DNA from: Fibrobacter sp.
GTDB lineage: Bacteria; Fibrobacterota; Fibrobacteria; Fibrobacterales; Fibrobacteraceae
Direction of reading: 5' to 3'
DNA length: 64,000 nucleotides
Assembly: GCA_017526585.1 (NCBI GenBank)
Contig: JAFXRC010000059.1
Coordinates: 1-64,000 of the forward strand
Below are positions 1 through 8,943 of the stretch, piece after piece. The notes under the pieces were generated by a model. It saw only the letters and a program-made list of their open reading frames with translations, searched no databases and was not told the origin of the DNA. A program made the translations under genes and the position numbers. The stretch's first letter is position 1, and every line of letters starts with the position of its first letter.

Positions 1-125
1 CAGTCGGCAGTGACAACCAAGTCGGTTGAACTGTCAACCGGGATCGATATACCGGGGAAAAGGTGTAAACCGAGTCAGAGAAACTGTCAACCCGGTCAGT
101 AAAATCACCTAAAAAGTGTCAACCT
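1..125. mobile_element. Probable end of an IS21-type insertion sequence (window edge)
   Basis: Five related 9-mers of the form [G/C]TG(T/A)(C/A)AACC begin at 10, 31, 63, 84 and 116, spaced 21, 32, 21 and 32 bp. Several are followed by a GTCAG or GTCGG motif. Regularly spaced, multiply repeated transposase-binding sites near a TG...CA terminus are typical of IS21-family ends. The outermost repeat coincides with the point where the adjacent reading frame (119-352) loses homology and stops. The transposase genes would lie left of position 1 and are not visible, so the family call is an inference. Confidence 0.45.
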
Positions 126-352
126 TTTTCAGTGATGGTCATCTTTGTTATGTTACGGATGACAAATGGAATTCTAATCACTTTTAACATGATTCCGCCA
201 TTTTTCATTCTATAATTTAGAACCATATCAAATTCAGGAGACTTGATTGTTTTTTTTATAAACGTGAATAGACTCGGTTTCACTTTCCATTCTCTAGCAC
301 AAAAAGCATGAAAATCATCTTTTATCAATTTTACAGCCATGGAAAATTTCAT
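119..352 (-). pseudogene. 5' fragment of a serine-acetyltransferase-like gene, truncated by the insertion
   Basis: A 77-residue reading frame whose first ~65 residues resemble the N-terminal helical region of serine acetyltransferases found in exopolysaccharide clusters (IKDDFHAF..., then a F-D-M-x-L-N-Y-R segment). The left-handed beta-helix hexapeptide repeats that form the catalytic part are absent: the frame runs into the repeat-bearing region near position 123 and stops at 119. The ATG shares one base with the stop of the upstream pyruvyl transferase (TAATG) and has a GGAG 7 nt upstream, so translation was coupled. It was probably the last enzyme of the polysaccharide operon. The family assignment rests on a short segment. 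Confidence 0.45.
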
Positions 353-1512
353 TATATTACTCCATCAAACGCTTCGTGTAAATACGAGTTAGTTACCGTT
401 TGCCATTTGACAAACCTTTCTGCAACTGCAGAATAGTCAATACTCTCCTTTAATTGTTTTTCTAGTTCGAAAACATTTTTATAACGCCTGTTTTGCAGAT
501 TTAAATTGTCACATAGCGAATCTATTCGAGAGTTCTTAGAATGTCTGCTATTTTCGGAATATCTATTGAATATTACAAAACTCTTTTTGAATATAACAGA
601 AAAACATGTGCCATGGAACGAATCCGTGCATATGTAGCTCGCCCCACGAAGTAAATTTAGAAAGCGAGCTGGATCAACATCATACGGGGCGTAATCACCA
701 AAATTTTCATCATTTGGAACATATTGATCAAGATGACGTAACGCTATTATTTTGCAATTATATTTCCGAGCAACAGCCCTAACTGCGGCACGATAGGACT
801 CATCTGCACCTAGAAAATAGGCGAATATATAAGGTTCTTCAAATTCCCTCTTAAACGGAATCAAATCATTCCATTCTTTGTCGTTCAGAAAAAAAACAGG
901 GTCCAATATTGTGGGAACTTTTCGAGTCGTAAGCCCCTCGACAAGTTCACTTCCGCGATTTTCACGCATACTGATAAAATCAATTCTTTTTAAAAAACTT
1001 GCAGTTCTTTTTTTTTGATACCAGGGAATATACTTGACCCCAAATGAAGATGCGATAGAAATCTTGCGGATTCCTTCCGGAACAAACATTAAATTGTAAA
1101 AATTTGTCGGCAATCCAGCCGGCGACCACAACTGATCACTGCCAGAAACGACCGCCGAATATCTTTTAGCTCCATTACGCAAAGCAGCATAACCCCTAAA
1201 TATAGGGGACAAACTCGTAAAATGTTTATCCTTAAATTCGGCGAAAGCTCGCATTCTAATAGCATCATTTTTTTGAAAATGCGGATGTCTTTTTGCTCCT
1301 ATTTTTTTTAAAAAAGCTTCCTTTTTGTCATTCAGCAAAACACTATTCAGAAGTCTTGGAATTTGTTTTATTTTTTCAATAAAATTATAGCACTTTTCAT
1401 ATCGAATCAATTCATATTCCAAACCGATTTTCTGAAAATATGCTGTTGTAGCCAACGCCTGAAGCATTCCGCCATAGTTTTCATGAAAGTACTTTATGCA
1501 AACACCAATCAT
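352..1512 (-). CDS. Polysaccharide pyruvyl transferase family protein (copy 1)
   Basis: 386 residues. The N-terminus (MIGVCIKYFHENYGGMLQAL) has the 'N-x-G-x-x-L-Q-A-x-A' pattern of the pyruvyl transferase superfamily; SGSDQLWSP near residue 125 and TDSFHGTCFSVIF near residue 300 are the other family landmarks. Members transfer pyruvyl groups (ketals) to sugars of surface polysaccharides in the cytoplasm, though many in EPS clusters are uncharacterised. The start overlaps the stop of the FrhB-like gene by ATGA, implying translational coupling. The same FrhB/pyruvyl-transferase pairing recurs at 6671-8940, so the two proteins probably act together. Strongly A+T-rich. Confidence 0.85.
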   Translation of the reverse strand: MIGVCIKYFHENYGGMLQALATTAYFQKIGLEYELIRYEKCYNFIEKIKQIPRLLNSVLLNDKKEAFLKKIGAKRHPHFQKNDAIRMRAFAEFKDKHFTSLSPIFRGYAALRNGAKRYSAVVSGSDQLWSPAGLPTNFYNLMFVPEGIRKISIASSFGVKYIPWYQKKRTASFLKRIDFISMRENRGSELVEGLTTRKVPTILDPVFFLNDKEWNDLIPFKREFEEPYIFAYFLGADESYRAAVRAVARKYNCKIIALRHLDQYVPNDENFGDYAPYDVDPARFLNLLRGASYICTDSFHGTCFSVIFKKSFVIFNRYSENSRHSKNSRIDSLCDNLNLQNRRYKNVFELEKQLKESIDYSAVAERFVKWQTVTNSYLHEAFDGVI

Positions 1513-2768
1513 CTTTTATACTCCTTGGATATCTTATGACTAAAGAGAATTCGTATGACGAACCATAAAAAAGGATGCCTGCCAACATAACGCTGACAAT
1601 TGCACAAGATTTCAGAAACATAATCCTTCAAATATGGTTTTTTTAGTTCTTTGTCATACACAGGCGTCATTCGGTGTAACAGCCTATCCATATTCATAAG
1701 CGCATGGGCTTTTCTTTGTTTTGGATACAGCATTTCTTTCTGAGATTCATTCACAATATCACACGGAATCGGCTCTATGCTCAAGACATTCTCATGAACG
1801 GCCTGCATAAGAATACTGCGATATTTTGAATTTCGCACAATAATTGAACTGACACCTATTCTGTCATTCGAATATGGCGCGATATGTATATCTCCAAAAT
1901 TTATATCCGCCAACTCGCCATAATGATCAATGCAACTTAAACATCGCCTAGGTTTAAAAAAGCTCCGCAGAGCCCCATAATAATCTATAAAAGGAATATT
2001 TAATAGAGGTTCTTTTCCAGAAACAAATACTTTCATATTGCCTAAACATCCGTCATCTCTATAGGCAAATTTTGTTACATCTTCCCTACGGATTTTATAG
2101 TAATCCAATAAAAATTTTTGCGCATTAAAATTCCGATTGCTGGAACAATAAATTGAGAACAATCCTACAATTTTCTCTTTGAGTTTAGAATCAAATGTAA
2201 GACGTTTTCTCAATGATTGAATATGGCAAGGCAAGCCAACAACAACAACTTTTCCTTCAAAAGCCAAAATTTTTTTCGTTATCCCATTTAACGAAACTGG
2301 GCAGTATTTTGAACTCTTCGCGCTTAGAATCTCCTCTTTAGACGTAGCGATAAATGTTTCGGGATACATCGCATCAGAGGACGAAAATTTTGTCACCACA
2401 GCACCATTAATCAGCCCTTTTTCTAACAGATATATTAAAAAATGAGACAGTACACCACCAGATGCACTGTGATATCTAATTTCATTATCATTGCTATGTC
2501 CCACAAAGGTCTCTAAATAACGTCCAATATAATAATCCTTTTTTATGTTGCCATCAGAAAAACAATTCTTCGAGAGAAATTCTATATCGCATCCAATGCC
2601 AGGACAAATTTTTATACACTTTCCACAATTGACACATTTTTTTAAATTTACAGTAGGAGTATTCTCAACCCCCCTTTTTATAGATATGGCTTGAGCAGGG
2701 CAAACATCTTCGCAAAGCCCGCAACCCGTACAAAGTTCATTCTTCGTTGTCAAACAAATATTATTCAT
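1509..2768 (-). CDS. FrhB-like ferredoxin/Coenzyme F420 hydrogenase beta-subunit family protein (copy 1)
   Basis: 419 residues. The N-terminus carries two 4Fe-4S cluster motifs, CTGCGLCEDVCP (near residue 13) and CVNCGKCIKICP (near residue 45). After that comes the FrhB/F420-dehydrogenase beta C-terminal domain, including SASGGVLSHFL and VVGLPCHIQSL (usual GxPCQ motif). A cysteine pair RCLSC lies near residue 275. Proteins of this family in polysaccharide clusters are thought to be flavin and Fe-S reductases; the substrate is unknown. The start overlaps the preceding glycosyltransferase by 8 nt. It forms a pair with the downstream pyruvyl transferase, duplicated elsewhere in the operon. Confidence 0.85.
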   Translation of the reverse strand: MNNICLTTKNELCTGCGLCEDVCPAQAISIKRGVENTPTVNLKKCVNCGKCIKICPGIGCDIEFLSKNCFSDGNIKKDYYIGRYLETFVGHSNDNEIRYHSASGGVLSHFLIYLLEKGLINGAVVTKFSSSDAMYPETFIATSKEEILSAKSSKYCPVSLNGITKKILAFEGKVVVVGLPCHIQSLRKRLTFDSKLKEKIVGLFSIYCSSNRNFNAQKFLLDYYKIRREDVTKFAYRDDGCLGNMKVFVSGKEPLLNIPFIDYYGALRSFFKPRRCLSCIDHYGELADINFGDIHIAPYSNDRIGVSSIIVRNSKYRSILMQAVHENVLSIEPIPCDIVNESQKEMLYPKQRKAHALMNMDRLLHRMTPVYDKELKKPYLKDYVSEILCNCQRYVGRHPFLWFVIRILFSHKISKEYKR

Positions 2769-3924
2769 ATAAACCCTTAGTCTGTTTGAAAATCTCTAAA
2801 AATTTCAACGCCAGCGCGTCCCAAGTGAACGTCCGTTCAATCGTTTTATGAGCATTTTCCGCAATCATTTTTTTCGTTTCCACATCACTAAAAATAGCCT
2901 TTATTCTGCTAGCCCATTTTTTTTCATCGAACCGATCAACAATGATTCCATTTTCACCATCCTTTACCATCATTGACGAGCCACCATTTAGAGTGGTTAT
3001 CACAGGAATTCCAAAATACATTGCTTCCAATAAAACCATTCCATATATTTCATATTTCGTGGGAAGCAAAAATACATCTGAAAGTTCGTAAACTCCTTTT
3101 AAAAACCGTTGATCAACAAATGGATTGTAAATGATGTCATCGTAAACGTCCTGCTGTTTTGCATAAGAAAAGCAACTAGTCACATAGTCTTTTTGCCCCT
3201 TTCCTATAATTACTAATTTGACTTTTTCCCCACAATCTTTTAATTCCCTTAAAATATCAAAGAGAAATGTGATATTCCGTCTCGGTTCAATCCTTCCAAT
3301 ATAAAGCAATACAAAAAAACCATCTTTCTTGATTTGTTTAATTTTATTCGACAATTCAGATTCCAATACAGCCTTGCTTTCTATTATTGACAAATCTAAT
3401 CCAACGCCAACATCAAATACATTTTTCAATCCTTTTTCTATAAGGAAACTTTTCGCCAACGAACTTTTAGTATCAAAAACTGTTTCATATTTTTTATAGC
3501 GCGGCAAAAAAAGGCGATCAACAACTTTGCATTTTTTGTTATATTTTACATTAAAATCAGAATAATAGGTTCCGTGATACACGACCAATTTTTCCGGAAT
3601 TCTCTTTGCAAGCAACCATGAAAGCAACATATCATAGCCACCACAATGCACTATATCATATTTCTTTATTAGTGAACCAAGTCCAAAATAAATTGCATTA
3701 CGAAGAATACTTATTGAGCGAAGATAATAAAAATCAAAAGTATCACCTTCTTCATTATACTTTATCTTCACAATTTTTTTTCGATAACCACCATAATAGA
3801 CGACATCACACTTGTGCCCCATTCGATTAAAGGCTCTGGCTAAACCAATTTCTTGCAAGTTATACGCATTGTTTTTTTCTATATCAACAAAACCTGAAGT
3901 CGACTTTATAATCAATATTCTCAT
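2761..3924 (-). CDS. Glycosyltransferase family 4 (GT-B)
   Basis: Reads as a GT-B retaining glycosyltransferase of about 387 residues. The N-terminal half begins MRILIIKSTSGF; the C-terminal nucleotide-sugar domain has IGRIEPRRNI near residue 210 and the E-x7-E motif EIYGMVLLEAM near residue 295. It would add a sugar from an NDP-sugar donor to the growing lipid-linked repeat unit on the cytoplasmic membrane face. A GTG start at 3933 is possible, but the ATG at 3924 has an AGG about 8 nt upstream and fits family N-termini better. It lies 32 bp after the polymerase gene and overlaps the next gene by 8 nt. Donor and acceptor cannot be read from sequence. Confidence 0.88.
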   Translation of the reverse strand: MRILIIKSTSGFVDIEKNNAYNLQEIGLARAFNRMGHKCDVVYYGGYRKKIVKIKYNEEGDTFDFYYLRSISILRNAIYFGLGSLIKKYDIVHCGGYDMLLSWLLAKRIPEKLVVYHGTYYSDFNVKYNKKCKVVDRLFLPRYKKYETVFDTKSSLAKSFLIEKGLKNVFDVGVGLDLSIIESKAVLESELSNKIKQIKKDGFFVLLYIGRIEPRRNITFLFDILRELKDCGEKVKLVIIGKGQKDYVTSCFSYAKQQDVYDDIIYNPFVDQRFLKGVYELSDVFLLPTKYEIYGMVLLEAMYFGIPVITTLNGGSSMMVKDGENGIIVDRFDEKKWASRIKAIFSDVETKKMIAENAHKTIERTFTWDALALKFLEIFKQTKGLYE

Positions 3925-3956
3925 AATAATCACCTTTTTTCAAAAAGTTTACCCGA

Positions 3957-5162
3957 TTATAAACTACTTTTCGGCGGCAAACATTTTGCACGCCCCTCCA
4001 TAAAGCACAAAATGAAAAATATCGGCATTTGGTATATGCCATTCATAAATGACTGAAGAATAAATCCAAACGAAACAAGATAAAATAAATCAAAATCTTT
4101 TCTTTTACGAGCCCTAATGGCGCATGAAATAAAAGGATAATAGTATAAAAACAGCCCCATCAAACCTGTTTCTATTAAAATCTGAAAGGCAAAAGCCTCT
4201 CTTGTTGCGCCTCTCGCGAAGATATTTGTCGCTCTTCGGTCAGGATAATCTCCATAAAAAGGGCTCATTGTTTTGACAGACATTGATGTCCCATATGCCC
4301 CCAAACCATAGCCAGCAACAGGATAGTCAAAGAAAACGTTAACACCTTGTATTATTGTCCTATATCTTACTGTTTCTTCTTCACTTTGACTATACGAATA
4401 ACTATCAAAAATCGCCCCCCACAACACAAATACAGAACATAAGAAGGTCAAAACAACAATTATGGCGCGTCCTATTCGGCGAACTTTCAAGTATACATAT
4501 TTATACAACAGATACAATATCGTTAGCGCAATAGGTATTCTAGATTGACTAAATAATAGACAACAAAATGACCCAATGATAAGCAATTTATGCCACCATT
4601 TCTTTTGCGGCACTTCAAGCAGAAAAATAATATTCACCATCATAGCAAATCCCAAGGCAATGTTATGTCCAGCAAATCCATTTATCCGCGCCCCCAAAGC
4701 ACGATCACGATAAATAGACAGACCTATATATCGACCTTTAAAATTCGCCATAAACCACTGAAACAAGCCAAAAATGACAGATGGAATATTCAGGAGAACA
4801 TACGTTTTCTTTATCCATGGAAAAAGACTTTTTTCAATGTTTATCATGGATAGTAATATAAAGAATAAAGGAATTTTCAAAATGTCTAAAATATCATATA
4901 GAATTGAAAGCTCCGATATTCCATGATAGAGTCCGATAAATGCCCCTAGAACGCTAAAAACAACAAGAACGAAAAAATTTTTGAAAAATGAATCATTATT
5001 TTTTTTGAACGATATTTTACCCACAAGTATGTTGTAAAAGAAAAAAGATATTACAAGAAATTCATCAAACCAATTAGGGAAAAATTGCGTTTCCCCAAAA
5101 TTTCGGATTAAGCAAACCAGCAACAAACAAAAAATCAGACATTTTGAAATAGCAGCATTCAT
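3957..5162 (-). CDS. O-antigen/polysaccharide polymerase, Wzy-type membrane protein
   Basis: About 401 residues with roughly ten hydrophobic segments and a large loop near residues 250-320 (the region with GYGLGAYGTSMS and AREAFAFQILIETGLMG), the usual appearance of O-antigen ligase/Wzy proteins. It would join lipid-linked repeat units on the periplasmic side. The start at 5162 is chosen because it gives an ATGA overlap with the flippase stop and has GGAG six bases upstream; the ATG at 5174 lies inside the flippase. The pairing with a Wzx flippase immediately upstream supports a Wzx/Wzy-dependent pathway. A WaaL-like ligase role cannot be excluded from sequence alone. Confidence 0.8.
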   Translation of the reverse strand: MNAAISKCLIFCLLLVCLIRNFGETQFFPNWFDEFLVISFFFYNILVGKISFKKNNDSFFKNFFVLVVFSVLGAFIGLYHGISELSILYDILDILKIPLFFILLSMINIEKSLFPWIKKTYVLLNIPSVIFGLFQWFMANFKGRYIGLSIYRDRALGARINGFAGHNIALGFAMMVNIIFLLEVPQKKWWHKLLIIGSFCCLLFSQSRIPIALTILYLLYKYVYLKVRRIGRAIIVVLTFLCSVFVLWGAIFDSYSYSQSEEETVRYRTIIQGVNVFFDYPVAGYGLGAYGTSMSVKTMSPFYGDYPDRRATNIFARGATREAFAFQILIETGLMGLFLYYYPFISCAIRARKRKDFDLFYLVSFGFILQSFMNGIYQMPIFFILCFMEGRAKCLPPKSSL

Positions 5163-6667
5163 CTTCTTCTCCATAGCGATTTAACGAACGCAACTTCCTC
5201 TTTGGAGAAGTCAAACAGATAAATAGACAGAGCGAGCAAAAAAGTACTAACAGCCGTGATTTCCGCAGTTCTAACAAGCGATGAATCAACATTACAATAC
5301 AAAGCGAACGAAGTTCCAACAGGCAAAATTATACAAAGAATATTTTTCAATATTGATAAAGCATATTTTTTCAATGACAAGAACGGAACTTTCTTTTGCA
5401 TAATGAAAAGTCCCATAACTTTAGACAACAAAATCGCTGCTATACTTATCAAAAAGACCACTTCTGGTTGACAGTTTAATTTTAAAAAGAGATAAGCCAA
5501 AGGCAAAATCACTATTAGCGAGGAACCTTGGATTATTTGATATTTTTTTATACTACCCGTAGCCTGCATTATCGTATATGACGGCTGAAAAAAAGCAGTC
5601 ATCCAACATATAACGACAACCAACCGACAGAAATTTACAGAATGATCCGGGTATTTGACCAGCCATAAATCCAAAACATTCTGCATACAAAAAATCAGTG
5701 GGACACAAACAAAAGCCATCAAATAGAACGTGTATTTGGTCGCCCGTAAAAAGAGAATTTCAACGTATTTTTCATTTCCAGACGCATAACTTTGAATTAT
5801 TTGGGGCGTAACCGCAGTTAAAAAACTATTTGATGTTTGATCCATGACATGCTGCACCTGAACAGAAATGGCGCGCGCAGCGTTCACGACGGGACCACAG
5901 AAAATATTTAAAACGATATTAATGCCATAGGTGTAAATCATGTTCCCAATATTTCCGTACAAATTCCAACCGGAAAATGAAAAAATTTCCTTAAACAACC
6001 GCGGTTCCCAACACAATTGAAATTTACAATTTTTAAACTGGATTTTACAGTATGTTGTAGCAAGCAATCTCGCAACAATCATAATCAGCAACATAAAAAC
6101 AGCATAAACATCCAATTTATCAATCGGCACAAAAATCAACAAAACCGCCGTTACGACTTTTATTACAACCGTAACTACAGATATCTTCGCAAAAAATTTC
6201 ATTCTCTGATTTGCTAAAATCAGCGCATTATAGGGAATTCCCATTAAAATCACAACTAGCGATATAATTGAACATTGCAACACAAAGTTTGCAGCAGAGA
6301 GCCTTTCTGCGGGTATTGTCATATGAGTATTCAGGAACCATACTCCCAAAGTCTCACCAAGAATAACAACAACCGCAGAAAAAACAATATGAATGATTAC
6401 ACTCATGCTGAAAACTTTAGACACCATTTCCAAATCTTGCTTGCCCAAGTAATAATTCAAAAAACGTTGGACAGAAGATGCCAAAGTAGGCACAATAAAG
6501 GAGAAAAACAAAACAATGCCCCCAACGGCATTGTATATACCAAAATCAACAGCACCAAGTTGTGCAAGGACAATTCTTGATGTGAATAGCGTAACAACGG
6601 TCACAAAGACCATTCTCAAAAGCATATACATGCTATTTGACGCTATTTTTCTTCCAGTCCCCTGCAA
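5159..6667 (-). CDS. Wzx-type oligosaccharide flippase (MATE-like/PST family)
   Basis: 502 residues, 12-14 predicted membrane spans, with the familiar N-terminal block RKIASNSMYMLLRM followed by VTLFTSRIVL and a GIYNAVGGIV segment seen in flippases of the PST family. It would move the undecaprenyl-linked repeat unit to the periplasm for the adjacent Wzy. The start appears to be TTG at 6667: the conserved N-terminal helix begins before the first ATG at 6631, and GGAATGTAAGAT precedes the TTG. It sits 3 bp after the second pyruvyl transferase. Low G+C like its downstream neighbours. Confidence 0.87.
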   Translation of the reverse strand: MQGTGRKIASNSMYMLLRMVFVTVVTLFTSRIVLAQLGAVDFGIYNAVGGIVLFFSFIVPTLASSVQRFLNYYLGKQDLEMVSKVFSMSVIIHIVFSAVVVILGETLGVWFLNTHMTIPAERLSAANFVLQCSIISLVVILMGIPYNALILANQRMKFFAKISVVTVVIKVVTAVLLIFVPIDKLDVYAVFMLLIMIVARLLATTYCKIQFKNCKFQLCWEPRLFKEIFSFSGWNLYGNIGNMIYTYGINIVLNIFCGPVVNAARAISVQVQHVMDQTSNSFLTAVTPQIIQSYASGNEKYVEILFLRATKYTFYLMAFVCVPLIFCMQNVLDLWLVKYPDHSVNFCRLVVVICWMTAFFQPSYTIMQATGSIKKYQIIQGSSLIVILPLAYLFLKLNCQPEVVFLISIAAILLSKVMGLFIMQKKVPFLSLKKYALSILKNILCIILPVGTSFALYCNVDSSLVRTAEITAVSTFLLALSIYLFDFSKEEVAFVKSLWRRR

Positions 6668-6670
6668 ATC

Positions 6671-7789
6671 TTACATTCCTTTGATTGCACAAAAGATTTC
6701 ATTCAAAGCATCTCGATTGCACGACTCAACAGAGTGTATCTTCAGCCATTTTTCCTGCTGAGTCGCACACAATTCTTCAAACACAGTTTCAAAACGTTCA
6801 TTATAGAAATCAACCAACAAATCGGAAAGGCCGGCATCCTCAAATATTCCAACAATTTTCTTATGATTTCGAAGATCTGTTAGACATATAGACAATGCGC
6901 CATACTTATACGCAAGCAGCAAAACGTGAAGTCTATTTGAAACAACAACTTTTGCCTTACCATAAAAATTCATCGCATTATCAAGCGTGATTAAATCAGG
7001 AACCAGAACAACATTCGTATTATCCGCGAAAAGCTCCTTTATTTCAGCCATAAATGCTAAATCAGCATTGCATTGGTGTGTCAGCAAAACCTTATTATCG
7101 GGATTTATGCAGATATGATTAATCAATTCAACAATTGAGGTTTTCAACTTCTGTTTGTATTCCGCTTGATTCTTTTTTGATGCCGCATAGGTTCTAAAAC
7201 TAAAAACAAATATATTTGATTTATTTGGGGCATTTACGTTCTTGACTTGATAGCCCCAAGATAAATCCGGCGCAATTTTTACTTTTTTCACACCAGCATT
7301 TACGCAATTTTTCGCAGAAATAGAATCGCGTACAAAATAATTCGATACCCACAAGGAAAGAAATCTTTCTGACAGTTTCGACAAAAAGCCCTCAAATTTT
7401 ATGCTCATTCCAATTCTTAACACTTTTACGCCGCAAAGTCGCAAAAAAAGGATGAAAAAGCCCGCAATAAAATTTTTAACTCCACCCTTAACTCCACGCA
7501 CAGAATGATCGCCAACGCCAGTCGCAAAGATAACCTTCTTTCTAAGAAAAAAGTTCTTTATTGCGCAAAACAACAAAAAAGTCAAAAATGATTTTTTTCC
7601 AAAAGAACTGAGCTTCTCACTCGGTTGAATCCCAATTCGTTCTATAAAAAGCGATTGCGAGCGAACATCATCAACAACCACATTCCCTAATGTTCTCAAG
7701 TATTCCAAAAGAGTTCGGTAAATAAGAACTTCACCGGTATTATCATAATCCGCAGTCGTTTTATAAAAAATCAAACTTTTCATTTCCAT
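6671..7789 (-). CDS. Polysaccharide pyruvyl transferase family protein (copy 2)
   Basis: 372 residues. MKSLIFYKTT..YDNTGEVLIYRTL at the N-terminus, a GVGDHSVRGVKGG segment near residue 92, and SNRLHVLLLAYKYGA near residue 285 are consistent with the pyruvyl transferase superfamily, in a subgroup different from the copy at 352-1512. ATG codons at 7789 and 7783 are both possible; the latter gives the ATGA overlap seen elsewhere in this operon. It directly follows an FrhB-like gene, repeating the module at 352-2768. It probably modifies a sugar of the same repeat unit; the substrate is unknown. Confidence 0.78.
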   Translation of the reverse strand: MEMKSLIFYKTTADYDNTGEVLIYRTLLEYLRTLGNVVVDDVRSQSLFIERIGIQPSEKLSSFGKKSFLTFLLFCAIKNFFLRKKVIFATGVGDHSVRGVKGGVKNFIAGFFILFLRLCGVKVLRIGMSIKFEGFLSKLSERFLSLWVSNYFVRDSISAKNCVNAGVKKVKIAPDLSWGYQVKNVNAPNKSNIFVFSFRTYAASKKNQAEYKQKLKTSIVELINHICINPDNKVLLTHQCNADLAFMAEIKELFADNTNVVLVPDLITLDNAMNFYGKAKVVVSNRLHVLLLAYKYGALSICLTDLRNHKKIVGIFEDAGLSDLLVDFYNERFETVFEELCATQQEKWLKIHSVESCNRDALNEIFCAIKGM

Positions 7790-8940
7790 AACTTATATAA
7801 GGTTAGGGTCTTTAGAATATTTCTAAGATGCATTTTGCAACGATATCGCAAGGGAGCTCTAAAATAACGTTGGCACAAATAATCCCAATCTTTTCCGCCG
7901 AAATCTTTTACAAACGATGCGTGAAGGGAATTCACTTTTACCGGCCTAGAGAGATGTGCTTGTATTTTTTTTACTCGATCCAAATTGTCCGGAATTAACG
8001 CAACCGAAGATTTGCACTCGTCTAAAATCTTTTTTCCCTTCAAAGTATTTACAAGAATTAAGCTCGTTCCCTTAGATGTCTTTACACGATGGATTTTTTT
8101 GGCAAGCCAGTAATCCCCTAATGTAATGTCTGAAACGCGCCGCTCAGACGAGTAGTGGCAATGATAGCAACTTTCTCTTAACGAAATATTCCGCCAGAAC
8201 CCATAAAAATACGGGACTAATTCCGCATTGAAAAATTTCTTTCCACCATTTTCAAAAGAAACTTCTATGTCATAGCCCTGCCCAAAACGAGCCTTCGAAC
8301 GAAAATTAAAATCAATAATACGATTTTTATATTTTTGTTGAATGTCGTCAATCTGTTTATTCAACAACGCATTAGACGGGGCTCCATGACAAATCAAATC
8401 TGATGTCAAGAGATTGTCATAATTTTTCTTTAAAAAAGAATTTAACCCAGCAATTTGACAAGGCGTTCCAACAAAATAAACAAGCCTTCCTTTTTTTAGG
8501 AACTCCTGTGCTTCTTTATATGCATTACCTATTTCTGATTGAACATATTTGGAACTTTGTAATAGTGGCAATTCCTCAACGCTTTCAATGTATTTGTGAG
8601 CCACTCGCATTTTTTCGTTATACGCAGCACCAAAAACAATTCCACCTTTTTCCAAAATTTTAGCGGCAATTTGAGCAAAAATGCCGCCACTACTACTTTT
8701 TTCTCTTAATTTTTCATTGTTGCACCATGCCAAAAAAACGTCATTAGGAACATTTCCTTGCAGCTCTTTTTGTGCAGGACAAACATTAACACAAGCATTG
8801 CAATCAACGCATTTTTCAGAATCAAAAAACGGATAGAGAAAACCATCCTGTTCTTCTTGCATTGAAATGGCTTTTCGCGGGCAAGCATTCATGCAAGCCC
8901 CACAGCCAGAGCACATTTCTATGGGACAAAACCGTTCCAT
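7780..8940 (-). CDS. FrhB-like ferredoxin/Coenzyme F420 hydrogenase beta-subunit family protein (copy 2)
   Basis: 386 residues beginning MERFCPIEMCSGCGACMNAC. Two 4Fe-4S motifs (CSGCGACMNACP, CVDCNACVNVCP) are followed by the FrhB C-terminal domain with SSSGGIFAQIA and YFVGTPCQIAGL. Later cysteines CYHCHYSSERR and the SDITLGDYW segment are typical of the subgroup linked to pyruvyl transferases. An in-frame TTG at 8943 gives one extra residue, but ATG at 8940 is preferred. The gene starts within 6 bp of the end of the radical SAM gene. This is also where base composition changes sharply from G+C-richer (upstream) to A+T-rich. Confidence 0.85.
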   Translation of the reverse strand: MERFCPIEMCSGCGACMNACPRKAISMQEEQDGFLYPFFDSEKCVDCNACVNVCPAQKELQGNVPNDVFLAWCNNEKLREKSSSGGIFAQIAAKILEKGGIVFGAAYNEKMRVAHKYIESVEELPLLQSSKYVQSEIGNAYKEAQEFLKKGRLVYFVGTPCQIAGLNSFLKKNYDNLLTSDLICHGAPSNALLNKQIDDIQQKYKNRIIDFNFRSKARFGQGYDIEVSFENGGKKFFNAELVPYFYGFWRNISLRESCYHCHYSSERRVSDITLGDYWLAKKIHRVKTSKGTSLILVNTLKGKKILDECKSSVALIPDNLDRVKKIQAHLSRPVKVNSLHASFVKDFGGKDWDYLCQRYFRAPLRYRCKMHLRNILKTLTLYKLWK

Positions 8941-8943
8941 CAA

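Noticed and set aside
10..124. Regularly spaced short repeats considered as a CRISPR array
   Set aside because: Repeats are only about 9 bp, imperfect, and alternate between 21 and 32 bp spacing, which fits transposase sites rather than CRISPR.
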